This document shows positions 43,595 to 53,910 of a DNA stretch of 58,556 bases, piece after piece. Where the stretch lies: assembly GCA_900155495.1 (NCBI GenBank), contig FTLJ01000141.1, forward strand, positions 1 to 58,556, given 5' to 3'. Every line of letters starts with the position of its first letter. Within the stretch, counting starts at the first letter, position 1. The translations under genes and the position numbers were made by a program. Source of the DNA: Porogramme epimiltina. Taxonomy: Eukaryota > Basidiomycota > Agaricomycetes > Polyporales > Polyporaceae. Under the pieces are notes generated by a model, which was not told the DNA's origin, ran no database searches, and saw nothing but the letters and a program-made list of their open reading frames with translations.

Positions 43595-43665
43595 CTCGTC
43601 GCGCACCCTCCCGTGCACCCTCACGCGCACCTTCGCGCGCACGCGATCGCGCACCACCTGAGACG
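43595..43665. repeat. GC-rich 12-bp-period repeat
   Basis: Units such as tcgcgcacc, cccgtgcacc, cacgcgcacc and cgcgcgcacg recur about every 12 bp and give the artefactual peptide APSRAPSRAPSR. Similar in base content to the 10-bp tracts but with a longer period. Confidence 0.65.
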
Positions 43666-43857
43666 CTTAGCGTACTACAGCAGCCACTACAGCATCCTTG
43701 GCAGGGAGGGAGCAATGGGCATTCCAACCCAGCCAGGGGACATGGAGGACAAGCCTCCGCTGTCAGTGGGATCATCAACTAGGCCCTATACCCGAGAATT
43801 GCCGCCGGACGAGAGAAAAATGGGGTGACGTAAAGTGGAGAATGGGGTAGAGCTATT

Positions 43858-44945
43858 GGAAGAGGACGAAATGCGAGCGAGAGGAACAGAGACCAATGCA
43901 CAGCGGCAAGGACGGGCTGAGCCCGAGCCGGCTAAGGGAGAGATGGACTCGCCCGCTACATACATTGCCCTCCTCAACAGGACGCGAGCGCGGCTGTTTG
44001 GCTCTATTTACGCGTCACGCGTTTTGCGTCACCGTCATCGCCGGGCCGGGTCCCATCCGGATATCCGGATGTGCAGTATCTCTCCCATGCTTTTCCTTTG
44101 TTCTCTTCGTTCTCTCCCTTCGTTTCGTCTCGCTCGCACGTCTCCCTCACCTCTTTCGTATCGCTCCTCCTCTATCTTCCGCACTCCCGCGCACCGCAGA
44201 GACCGCCAGCTTCAAGGTGTGTTGACAACTTCAAGCTCCTCTGTACAGAGTTCAAATTTTCCCCTCATATCTCGTCTAGTTCAACCACACGATGATTCGA
44301 TGATGTATGCCAAAGACCCCTAGGCGTCAAGCTCTACACTAATGTCAGCCCCTTCGTTTTCCTCCCTATTGCATCCTCTGAGCTTCCAGACAGGTCCTAG
44401 GCATGGACTTGGTCGCTAGTGAGTCTTCCTAGCCCATCCAGCACCCTCCGACCTTATCCTCAACGCACCACCTCTCTCACTATCCCTACACAGAGAACTA
44501 GCTCAAGACGTTCACGCTCTACTTCCTCGCCTACAGCCACGGCCAGCAGATGACGCCCGAGAACCGCTTCCAGCGCGAGGGCATTCTCGAGCTCACCCAC
44601 AACCACGGCACCGAGTCCGACCCGTCCTTCGCAGGTCACGCTAACGGCAACGCCGACCCCGGCCGTGGCTTCGGCCGCATTGCCATAACCGTCGATGATG
44701 TCCAAGCCGCTTGTGAGCGTTTTTCGCTTCCAGAAGAAGCCCAGCTACGGAAAGATGAAGAACATTGCGTTTATTCTCGATCCCGATGGGTGCGCGGCTT
44801 AGGACTGAGATTGAGTGCAAGTGCATGAACCTAATGTTCCATTTTCAGGTACTGGGTTGAGATCTTGCCTTGCACGTACCGGCCTCAGTGAACGGGTGGA
44901 TATTCCGGACTTGAAGGAAGAATCCATGCAGTGTATAACTGACAT
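43858..44945 (+). pseudogene. Glyoxalase I pseudogene with duplicated promoter region
   Basis: Diverged copy of about 24990-26065. The 5' flank keeps the divergent promoter segment. The ATG region is gone (gccATGccacgcactgc became ccgcgcaccgc). A TGA follows ATTCGA at 44302, TAG replaces the GAG codon at 44499, and about 14 nt are missing near 44725, shifting the frame before CTTCCAGAAGAAGCCC. The metal ligand in GFGHIAI is now GFGRIAI. The last exon (TACTGGGTTGAGATC to TGA at 44891) is still readable. All defects together exclude an active enzyme. Introns are kept, so it arose by DNA duplication and not by retroposition. Confidence 0.92.
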
Positions 44946-45804
44946 CAACTATACCGTGTATCTCCGCCATCAGCAGTGAATATAGCTGTATTATGTGTCC
45001 GGGATCCGCGCCCGCACGGTGAAACTAAGGTCCGTTTTTGAGGACGCTCCACGAAGGAGTCAAAATGAAACGTGGTCACGTGATGCGCCGACGTGGCGTC
45101 CTCGCTAAAGCGGGCAAGGCCGACATCGAACAGCTGCTGGAGTGGTTCGATAGCGGACATTTTTGTCGCAAATACAACAAAACACTCTTTCTGTCTTTCC
45201 GTAAGCTCCCCATCACTACGCAATGCCGATACCAATGAAGTGTATATATCAGACTCGCGTATTCTACGCAAACGTCGATATGGACATACCGCGGAACATC
45301 AACCGTCTCGCAGGTTCCGCCTCGACCTTTCGTGAAGGCCGCACAATTGGAAGAAGCCGTCACAAATGTGCGATGTAGTACAATCTGGGCTGGTCCAGAT
45401 GAAAAGCCTCTTCTGGTTTTTGTGTCGCACACAGAACATCCTCGCACGATCTTTGTGTAGCCCTAGGATCAGTTCAGCAAGACTCTTCGACACTCTGAAC
45501 AAGGCACTCAACGCCCTGTCATTGTGTCCCGCGAGTTCCCATTCAATATTTCCCGATAACTAATGTTGTTGCCCATTTATGTGCAAACAGACAGCTTTCG
45601 AACCGCTCCAGACACCACAGTGTCTTTCAAAACAATGGAAAAGCGATACAAAAGTCCTTCCGGCGTTGTCAATTGTACTCTGAGACTGTTACGTAGTGCG
45701 ATATATGCTGTAGAGGTCTTCGGTCAGTATCCATCTTGATGCCTTCCCCGGAATCAATGACGTTCTCGAATACTTACTTTCGGCGCATCTAGATCTCCAG
45801 AACA
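44946..45804. other. Intergenic, no confident gene
   Basis: A + strand frame at 45065-45238 starts MKRGHVMRRRGVL and resembles no family I know. The rest is short frames on both strands. Confidence 0.45.
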
Positions 45805-47935
45805 TCAGCGTAAGCCTTGATCAGCTGAAGGCTTGCTTTTGGGCGCCAACACGTTGACGTATAGCCGGTACCCATACTCGGTTCCCTGCAGCAATGATGG
45901 TTCGGTCGGACACGTCCCCGAGTCCAAAGGCGGCGGCTGACCCCCGGATTGGTGGTGGAAGGTGAGTCTCATCCGGAATTTCTGTTGTCCCACCGGAAAT
46001 TCAAGGGGTATGTCTTTCGACACGGCACCACCGCGGAACCCCCAATCGCGTAGACGAGTAGGTTCGTCTGGCCACTTCTTCTCCGCACCTTTGTCGTCGG
46101 TAACGATCACAATTAGACCGATGAAGTCGCTCTCCCCCGGCTTGTAATCCAAGGAGCGCCCAACTCCGATCTTCGCGACAGTATTCCCTTCTTTGCACAG
46201 ATCGAAAGCGTTTACATGCGTGAGAGAAGAGAAACGCTCGTCTCTGGAGTCGACGCGAGCGATGGTGAAGGGATGTGGATAGGAGGAAGCTTTGACCACA
46301 AAGGGACGATTTTTCACGAGGCACAGCTCGCTCTGCGCGTCTTGACCTTCTTCAATGTCCACTGCTTCATCCGACGGGTACCGTAGGATGTTGATGGCTG
46401 TCATGCGTACGAGCTTGTGACACTTCTCTACCTCTTCCTGTTTCAACAATATAGTGCGTGTGAAGGTCGCACCAGGGGTTGCTATGTCTCCCTGAGGTTT
46501 GTTACTAGGGGTTGCGATAAACGAACCGACGAGATAGTTCCCCGGAGCTGTTTTGTCTTCGCGGAGAAGAAGGGCGACGATATTCCGACCGTTATTATCG
46601 GGAGTCTCGTATGCGACAAGTGCCAGATGGGTGGGCGAGTCAGCGCTGTGGCGACTACGCAGCTCGAGCAGAGGGAGCCGTATCGTTTCCCCTGATGGTG
46701 GGATTGGCACCGTAGGGGGAGCCTTCGGGGAAGGTTTGAACCTTGTAGTAACATCAACATCCTGTCGAGAGAGAGGGGAGATGTTGGATGTCCACCCTTT
46801 GAAGCAACTAGGAGACGGGGCAAATAGATACTGGTCCAGCAACGGAGGAACAGAGAGTCGTTGAGATGGGGGAGGAAGGATGCTTTGGATGTGCGCGCTA
46901 TGTATGAGCCGAAAGAGTCTTATATTGTTGACCTGAAGGGTGCTTTCATTGTTGTTGCGGGGGTCCTTGTCCCCCCATGCGAGGAGGGTGTGGTCCCATG
47001 GGAAGCGTCGAAGGATCTCTGCTTGTAGCCTCATGAATGCGCTGCGTCGTCCTTCGCCATATAATAGGGGCATCCTGACGCCAAACAGACCCATGAGCCA
47101 ATAGATTTCATCCTCTCCACGTGAGGCCTTTCGTGACGCAGCCCATGATATCCGAATGGCAACCGGAATTTCTTCCAAACGGGTATCGAAGGTGAGCACT
47201 TTTTTGTCAATCCCCGTCGTATCCTCGATGCTCTGAGCGAGGGTCTCCTTGGTACCGAAGGGCCTCCATTCAAGAGAGAGGAATATCACGGTGCTAGGGG
47301 ACAGCAGTTCTTGTAGCGTCCTGCTCAGGTCGAACCACTTGCTTCCACTGAACACATCGAATATGTCAGTGGAGTCTATGAAACGAATGAGTTTAGTGTT
47401 GCAAAAGCGGTTTGAAGTATGTCGCACCTTCGGCGTACTCTTGAATCCACACATAACACGCTCCAGAGCAATAGTACAACTCGTAATGAGCAGTGACGGC
47501 CTCGTCAATCTCCCATTTGTTACCCTTGTCAACGCAGACGTGATAGAACCAGCAGTATTCGAATCCTTCCCTGGTAGCGAGTTGACAAAATTCTTTGACT
47601 ATGGTTCCATCCAGTTCTTCGTCCTCAAGAACGTTCTGAAAGTTGGCCTGGGTATCAAGCATCCGCGGAGAATCCGCCCGGGTATCAAGCACCTGCGGAG
47701 AGTTGGCCTGGGTGTCGGGCACCTGCGAGGGGTTAGCCTGGGTGTCAGGCACTTGCTGGGGGGTTGTCTGGGTGGCTACCGACTTGTGGGTCTGGCCCTG
47801 GATCCTAAGCATCGTCTGGTAGGTAACTTGCAATTGGCTTGTTTTCATTCCAGTGCACGATAGGATTGCGTACTTCCCCCTCATTGCCGCAGACAGGCGA
47901 TGAAATTGCCCCGTTGTTGTATGTAGTAGACGCAT
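45805..47935 (-). CDS. HET-domain-related protein B2 (degenerate HET motifs), 692 aa
   Basis: Two exons, 47935-47428 and 47375-45805 (2079 nt). The intron has a GTGCGA donor, CACTAAAC branch and TTTCATAG acceptor. The start MRLLHTTTGQF is chosen by analogy with the other HET genes. The first HET motif is eroded (YAILSCTG for YAILSHVW) and the second reads WFYHVCVDK for WVDTCCIDK. The third is partly kept (SKWFDLSRTLQELLSP). From the third motif on it follows HET-B1 closely, with ISWAASRKASRGEDEIYWLM, MPLLYGEG, ALLLREDKTAPGNYLVGSF and TAINILRYPSDEAVDIEEG. A 10-residue repeat (DTQAN.PQVL) sits at about residues 52-97 between motifs 1 and 2. The open frame suggests that it is still constrained, perhaps with a changed N-terminal function. 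Confidence 0.8.
47641..47780 (-). repeat. In-frame 30-bp minisatellite in HET-B2
   Basis: Four full 30-bp units and one partial unit encode decapeptides of the type SPQVLDTQAN. The length is a multiple of three, so gain or loss of units keeps the frame. Confidence 0.9.
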
Positions 47936-49154
47936 TCTACTGTAAACATAGTAAGAGTGCATGTCAATATCAGAACATAGGAGAACGTACGAGCTAGGAG
48001 GGCGGCGGCCGCGGCGGTCGAATTACTACCAGTATAGAAGGGTCGTCGGAGGGCTGTTATGGAAACCTAGTGTGTTCGTGTGGGGATGATAGGGGTCTCA
48101 AAAAGAGTGCGTATCGGTGTGGTCTGGACTTAAGAGAGCTGGGGATCCAGGGCACTCTAATCGCCGAAACTGGTTGAGTCAACACCAATTGAGAAGATTC
48201 ACTCATACCTAGGTGCCCCATTCGGGGCCAGTGATTGAAAAGGAATGTTCCATTAAACGATGTAGTTTAGCCTATAGTTAGGAACGCGGCGAATGCAACG
48301 GCAAGAGACACTGTCGCTAGAGCGGGGATGGCGCATCAAGAAGCACGTCCCGATCCTGGCGGACACCGCCCAAGAAGTGTGGCATACGGCCCGCCCTATT
48401 GTGCAACCAGCTTCTAGCTAAATCGCCGTGCCACACATTCAGGTCAACACCACTGGTCTTCCAAAAATGTTCCCAAGACGTGTCAGCACGGTGGCCATCG
48501 AAGTGGTCTGAAACTCGACATAAGGAGTCAGAGAACCTACCAGTGATAATCGGAAGCTAAGCCAACCTCACACAGACCGGATTCCAGAGGCATTCCTGCC
48601 TGTTTAAGAGACACATCCTCGCCGCATGGTGTTGAAAAGCAGATATGGTGGGGTCAAGATTGCGGTTTATAGCGCAGCAACCAATGGTGTAGAGATGCTT
48701 CACCTCATCCTTGGCAGACAGAACTTTATTCAAGACGACCGGGGCACGGAAATCCCGAGTTCTCATCAAACTCTCTTCCGTAAGCCTGGGAAATTCCTTT
48801 GGCATGGAGGATGTGAGGACATCGGCCTCCGCGGAAGAGATGGGAGGTAGAAGGACACTCGTATGGAAGATGTCGACATCTGTGTACAGCTTTGTGGACA
48901 GTTGCCAAGGTTCCGCGATATTCGTGACGCGCACGGAAGGCCGGCGTCTATGCAGTGGAGATGCGTCCCAGAAGTTATATATATGATTTCCTAACATTGA
49001 AGTAAATGTTACAACATTAATCAAATGTGGAGATGGGGTACAATGAGGATGCAAGTGTTTCTACTTCACTCTAGCCTCACATATAATGCTACATAGGCAC
49101 AACAATCGCGAAAGCGTTAGGAGACACGAGCTTATAGAGTAAGTAGACCGGACG
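47936..49154. other. Intergenic between HET-B2 and HET-A2, with one possible small ORF
   Basis: A - strand frame (ATG at 48997 to stop at 48557, 146 aa, MLGNHIYNFWDASP start) reads smoothly and has no recognisable domain; it may be a small unknown gene or a remnant. The rest shows nothing. Confidence 0.35.
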
Positions 49155-51137
49155 TCAGTTGATGTGGGTACTGTGACAGGTGAAAGGCATAGGGATGATT
49201 TCGAGCGCGTACGTACGAGCAGAATGCTGGTTAGAGTGAATAGAGAGCCTAAGTCTGAACTCGAAAGTTGTATGGTCTGTACGTGAAGTAAGAATGAGGG
49301 TTTTATTAGGTAGATCGCCGGCAGTGAGCCACGAACGAATATGCATGGGATGCATCGCGCCATGTTGACTGTGGATAAACCGCTTCTGCACGTCTGGGCC
49401 CTCAACAGTCGACGATACTATGAGTATACCTAGCGTTCCATCTCCCCGCCCAAAACTACAGTCGCATCGTCCAACTATAATCCTGAAGGAGACGTCCCCC
49501 TTGGATATGGTTACTCCGGAGGAGCGGTATTGCGAAAGAAAGCACTCCCCGAGACCAATGTCATGATCATTTGACGGGTTGATGAATACTTTATATCCAC
49601 GCTGCACAAGGGGTTTCATCGACGAGGAGCTCAGTATAACACGGAGAGAAATCTGCTTCGGAGTCGAAACCATTTGTTCGATTGAATATGTTGGAGGATT
49701 GACTGATTGTGGAGGAGGGCGAGCGGAGATAGACAGGCACTCTGCAGTCTGGAAAACGTTGCCTCGGAGATAGTGTTGTAGTTCTGTGCTATTTAGATAC
49801 ATCGTCCGCATGTACTTGTCGGATGTGGCATACACGACTCTTCGAGGATCGTGTTCCGGGGGCACGGGGTCGACGACGATACCACCAATGGAGTAGCTTG
49901 TTGAGGACTCATGAATGCGCAGCAAAATGGCCAACTGATCGTGGGCTTCGTTCACCATTGGGAGAAGTGCAACGTGTGTGGGAGCCTGGGGATGAGGGAA
50001 GGGAAAGTGGATAGAGGCGATAGGGAGATTCGGGCACTCGATGAGTTTTTCTTGAGGCAAATAGCGAATACATGGATCTTTTGATTGAGACGTTATGCGC
50101 AGATTGTGCGAGGCCCAGTATCTAAATTCCGCAGGAGAGAACGCAAACCCGTGACGATAGACCTCAAATTCTTCCATTGGGGTTGGTTCGGGAGTCAGAT
50201 GTCCATGAGGCCCGTCTGGTAATAATTGAGGAGATTTGAGATTGTTCTTCGTCTGAGGGGTGGGGGCGGCGGCCTGTGGTGAAGACAACGTGTAACGTAC
50301 ACAACGACTTATGGGGAGATCGGGAGACGGCAGGGGGGAGAAGAGAGGAGCGCTCGGACTCCACACAAGAATTGATGAATCTATAGTTGCAACCTTCCAT
50401 ATCTCTTCCTGTAGCCGCAAAAAGGCCTTGCGTCCCTCGCCATAGATGACAGGCATCGTGACTCCAAAGAGGCCCATAAGGGCGTATGCTTCGTCTTCCG
50501 TCTTCGTCGCCCGTCTCGACGCGGACCAACTCAGACGGCGCGCTACTGGAACTTTGTCTAGAGAAAGTGTGCCGAGCAGGACTTCTGTATTAATCCCCGT
50601 GATAGCCTGTATTTGGCCGGATAAGCCGGATCTGTCTCCGATGGGAAGCCACTCCGAGGACAGAAAGGTAACTTCTCTTGGCGCGATAAGCTCCTGCAGC
50701 GTCCAGGCACGGGTGAACCATTTGCTTCCCGCGATGTTGATCGGAGGACCATTGGGGTTGACTCCACGACTCACGTCGTGAAGGAAAGCGTAGCACATTG
50801 CGGCCTGGTTGTACCACGAGAACATGGAGTTGATTGCTTCGGAGAGCTCAGTGTTATTGCTCTGGTCGATGCAGCACGTATCCACCCATGCGTACTCGTA
50901 TCCGTCGGCTCTGGCGACTTCACAGAAGCGGCGGATCTTCTCATCTTCAGAAAGGCTGCCATCGTCATCCGAGAGAGGCTCAGGCAGAATCTCGAGCATG
51001 TTCCTATAGGTCTTCTCCGGACAACTAGGCCCGTTTGGAGAAGCCCAAACGTGTGACAGAATGGCGTACTTGTAGGCACCGGGGGGACTTGGACCGGTAT
51101 CGAAGAACCTTCCCGTGGAGGTGTTCAGGAGTCGCAT
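49155..51137 (-). CDS. HET-domain protein A2, 660 aa
   Basis: Intronless paralogue of HET-A1. The start is placed at MRLLNTSTGRFFDTG for homology; an in-frame ATG five codons upstream (MHQTS) is a possible alternative. HET motifs: YKYAILSHVWASPNGPS, IRRFCEVARADGYEYAWVDTCCID and SKWFTRAWTLQELIAPREV. The extension RRLSWSASRRATKTEDEAYA and LMGLFGVTMPVIYGEGRKAF follows. The C-terminal 400 residues match HET-A1 along their length, for example GLGECFLSQYRSSGVTISKG against GLGEHFLSQYHSSAGVTISK, including a glycine-flanked C(N/D)C motif (GRCDCSFGRGDGTLGI). A TATAAAG box lies about 150 bp upstream. Confidence 0.9.
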   Translation of the reverse strand: MRLLNTSTGRFFDTGPSPPGAYKYAILSHVWASPNGPSCPEKTYRNMLEILPEPLSDDDGSLSEDEKIRRFCEVARADGYEYAWVDTCCIDQSNNTELSEAINSMFSWYNQAAMCYAFLHDVSRGVNPNGPPINIAGSKWFTRAWTLQELIAPREVTFLSSEWLPIGDRSGLSGQIQAITGINTEVLLGTLSLDKVPVARRLSWSASRRATKTEDEAYALMGLFGVTMPVIYGEGRKAFLRLQEEIWKVATIDSSILVWSPSAPLFSPLPSPDLPISRCVRYTLSSPQAAAPTPQTKNNLKSPQLLPDGPHGHLTPEPTPMEEFEVYRHGFAFSPAEFRYWASHNLRITSQSKDPCIRYLPQEKLIECPNLPIASIHFPFPHPQAPTHVALLPMVNEAHDQLAILLRIHESSTSYSIGGIVVDPVPPEHDPRRVVYATSDKYMRTMYLNSTELQHYLRGNVFQTAECLSISARPPPQSVNPPTYSIEQMVSTPKQISLRVILSSSSMKPLVQRGYKVFINPSNDHDIGLGECFLSQYRSSGVTISKGDVSFRIIVGRCDCSFGRGDGTLGILIVSSTVEGPDVQKRFIHSQHGAMHPMHIRSWLTAGDLPNKTLILTSRTDHTTFEFRLRLSIHSNQHSARTYALEIIPMPFTCHSTHIN

Positions 51138-51286
51138 CGAGGTCTGGTGCATGTGTGGTCCAATCAATCAGCATACCCATCCCGCTATTCTCAGCAACGA
51201 GGGGGACTCACAAGTGGAAAGGAGACTTGGCCTTGGTAGAGTAGAAGTTGAGACGGTCAGAATGTGTGACTTGTTCAAAACTATGC

Positions 51287-51293
51287 CTTTATA
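51287..51293 (-). promoter_or_regulatory. TATA box candidate of HET-A2
   Basis: TATAAAG on the - strand, about 150 bp before the ATG, at the same distance as the boxes of HET-C1 and HET-C2. Confidence 0.55.
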
Positions 51294-51979
51294 CTGGGGT
51301 AGTGCGCGACTTGGGGGAGGCTAGGGGCTTCCGCCTATATGAAGCTTCCGAGACACCATGCTGTCGAAGTCGAGTAAATGAGATCGCCAAGCAGGACGCG
51401 TGACTGATATCCCCAATCAAAACGGCACTCAACGACTTCATTCTGTACCCTATGCTTCTCCGCATACGTGGAAATAGTTACTTAAGATCTTCGCTCCCTC
51501 CAACAACAGAGTTAACGTTGTTATCATATGCCATAGTCACGCTGAACGAGTCTCGAGGGCATGTTTCATGCATGCTCGTCTTGCCATTTTCTGTGGGCTG
51601 CGTGGTACCGGTCAGGCAGCCTCCACGTGGTATTTGTGCCTTGGTCTATGCGTGCAGCCGGCCTTATTAGAAGCACTGAGAGCGGAGCTACAGAGTCAAA
51701 TTATTGGATAGGAAGCACTACGCTGAGCAGGGATTATCTCTTAGACAGAACGTCGTGCTGGGGCAAAGGGGAAGCATACACATACAGAGATACATACCAA
51801 ACATACACAATTGAAAACAGTCTGTTTCTATGTAAGTAGAAGATATCGAACGCAGCATACAATGAAGGGAATCAGTATTCAAGCAAGAAGGGCGCTAATA
51901 CGTAATGAGGTTCAATGTCTCGTGAGACGACGTACTGCCCTATGAGGGGCGGAACATGGTGGGCCTAAGATGAAGAAAG
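51294..51979. other. Intergenic between HET-A2 and HET-C2
   Basis: No gene or repeat recognised. It holds the upstream region of HET-A2 and the 3' end of HET-C2. Confidence 0.5.
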
Positions 51980-53650
51980 TTACTCCCCCATTGTCACAGC
52001 TGCCATGCGGAAGACTCCGCAACGCCGACATTCTTCAAGCTGCTCCCGGGAGAGATGAACCATACGTCTTGTGGTAGGATTATGGGAACTGTGTGAGCGA
52101 TTTTTATGGAATTTGGCATCAAAACAGTCAGATGTGGAGTCGGATGCCGCAGGGGAAAGAATTAAGGCTAGGGTCCTCTTCTGCTCGTCTTCGCATGCGA
52201 GGAGGAGCACAATGGGACGCTCGTGAGCCGGTACGTCGGCTTCACTTGTGGCAGCGAGAGGAAGGCGTATGTGCGGTTCTGGGAGGCTGTTCACGAAGTC
52301 TGGATGCATTTCCTCTGGAGAAATTCCCACCCGAAGCGATGGTATGTCATGCCGAAGGGGTATTATACGTGACGAGTTATTTGAAAATGCCTTAGGGGAC
52401 GATGCCAGGAGGTCCTCATGTCGTATTCGAATGTTTATAGGACTAGTGTGAGTGGCCTTTGTGGGGGGCGTAACCGACAATACGGTCGAGACGGCACGAG
52501 AGAAGGACTTCGCAAGCGTGCGCGCGATCCTCCAGAGGCAGCATGGTGACCGTCGGGACGCTCTCGTCCACCCGGTTCCCACTTCGCATAGATGGGGAAC
52601 GTCATCCAAGATGGATTTTTCGTCAGGGAAAGAAGGATAAGAAGGACCAGTCGAGACCCTGAAGTCTGACAAGGGTGACAAGGGTTCGTGGGCGGTGTAT
52701 GGGAAGGGTGGGAGGGTGGCCGCAGGGGAAGCACGGCGAGGATGAGGATCCGAAGGCATGAATGGTACGAGGGGCTTGAGGAGGGCACGAGGTGGCTCGT
52801 GGGGCGCGGAGGATGGGTGTGGGTAGGTGGAACGAAAAGGCGTGGTGGCCCGCCGGAGGCTGTCAGTGTCACGTTGGACAAGCCCCCAAGCGAACACTGA
52901 TTGATCGGGGATACGCCTCAGGATCTCCTCTTGAAGCCGCATGAACGCATGGCTGCCCTCTCCGTACTTGGTAGGAATGTGGACGCCGAAGATACCCAAG
53001 AGGCAATACGCCTGGTCTTCTACCCGCGTTGTCTCCCTGAGGGAGGCCCAGCTCATCCTGCGAGCCACCGGAACTTCATGGAGGGATCGATCGAGTAGGA
53101 TCACGCTCGTGTCTATTCCCGTGACGCGCTCTATGGGCGCCACGAGGGTGTGCTTCGAGCCGATGAAAGTCCAGTCCGATGATAGGAAGATGACGGTCCG
53201 CGGGGCGAGGAGTTCCTGGAGCGTCCAACCACGCGTGAACCACTTGCACGTTTCAAATTGCCGCTGGAATGACGGGGAATCACTATGTTCGGAGACATCG
53301 TGGAGGAAGACGTAACAGGCCTCTGAGTGGCGATACCAGGAAAACATGGAGTTGATACTCTCTGAGACTTCCGAACTGCACGTATTGTCGATGCAGCAAC
53401 TGTCCACCCAGGCAAAGTCGAACCCGTCTTGTCGAGCGACTTCGCAGAAGCGGCGAATCTTGGCTGGGAGAAGAGGGAGGATGTTATTGGGGTATGTGTC
53501 CTGGAGGTGAATTATGTCCTGGAAGCTGCACTCAGGAGAATAGCGTGGATCTCCAGGCTTGGACCAGACGTGAGAGAGGGCGGCGTAACGATGTTCATGC
53601 GGGGTTTCGACCCATTGCAGGCGTCCGGTACTGGTGTTGAGAAGACGCAT
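51980..53650 (-). CDS. HET-domain protein C2, 556 aa
   Basis: Intronless paralogue of HET-C1, starting MRLLNTSTGRLQWVETP. Motifs: YAALSHVWSKPGDP, IRRFCEVARQDGFDFAWVDSCCID and CKWFTRGWTLQELLAPRTV. The extension ARRMSWASLRETTRVEDQAY and CLLGIFGVHIPTKYGEGSHAF follows. The central linker is Pro/Ser/His-rich and differs in length from HET-C1. The C-terminal part (IRHEDLLASSPKAFSNNSSR, CRRCGVFRMAAVTMGE) is conserved with HET-C1. Faster change in the linker than in the HET domain fits a divided domain layout. Promoter TATAAGAA is about 160 bp upstream. Confidence 0.9.
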   Translation of the reverse strand: MRLLNTSTGRLQWVETPHEHRYAALSHVWSKPGDPRYSPECSFQDIIHLQDTYPNNILPLLPAKIRRFCEVARQDGFDFAWVDSCCIDNTCSSEVSESINSMFSWYRHSEACYVFLHDVSEHSDSPSFQRQFETCKWFTRGWTLQELLAPRTVIFLSSDWTFIGSKHTLVAPIERVTGIDTSVILLDRSLHEVPVARRMSWASLRETTRVEDQAYCLLGIFGVHIPTKYGEGSHAFMRLQEEILRRIPDQSVFAWGLVQRDTDSLRRATTPFRSTYPHPSSAPHEPPRALLKPLVPFMPSDPHPRRASPAATLPPFPYTAHEPLSPLSDFRVSTGPSYPSFPDEKSILDDVPHLCEVGTGWTRASRRSPCCLWRIARTLAKSFSRAVSTVLSVTPPTKATHTSPINIRIRHEDLLASSPKAFSNNSSRIIPLRHDIPSLRVGISPEEMHPDFVNSLPEPHIRLPLAATSEADVPAHERPIVLLLACEDEQKRTLALILSPAASDSTSDCFDAKFHKNRSHSSHNPTTRRMVHLSREQLEECRRCGVFRMAAVTMGE

Positions 53651-53806
53651 AGGTGACTACACGAATGTCAGAAACTCCCTGAACAGAGGCACTTAAAGGA
53701 TCTCACCAATGCGCGAAGCGGTGATATAGATTGAGCGGGATGGATAACCAGTAGAACGGAAACTCAGAGGGGCTGATAGATATCCAGAGCGATATCACGT
53801 AGTGTG

Positions 53807-53814
53807 TTCTTATA
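53807..53814 (-). promoter_or_regulatory. TATA box candidate of HET-C2
   Basis: TATAAGAA on the - strand, about 160 bp upstream of the ATG, parallel to the TATAAGAG of HET-C1. Confidence 0.6.
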
Positions 53815-53910
53815 GGATTCGGTATGCAGCCTCGTGATCAAGGGCGGTATCTTTTCACTTGCAGGTAAGTGTAATACGGTGGATACAGAAGAGGTCGAGG
53901 CTGCAATTCA

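Noticed and set aside
45065..45238. Small + strand ORF beginning MKRGHVMRRRG
   Set aside because: Short, no splice support, no recognised family, and overlapped by equally long frames on the other strand.
27262..53650. NACHT, ankyrin or WD40 partners in the C-terminal parts of the HET proteins
   Set aside because: No Walker motifs or repeat signatures were visible; the C-terminal regions are conserved only between paralogue pairs.
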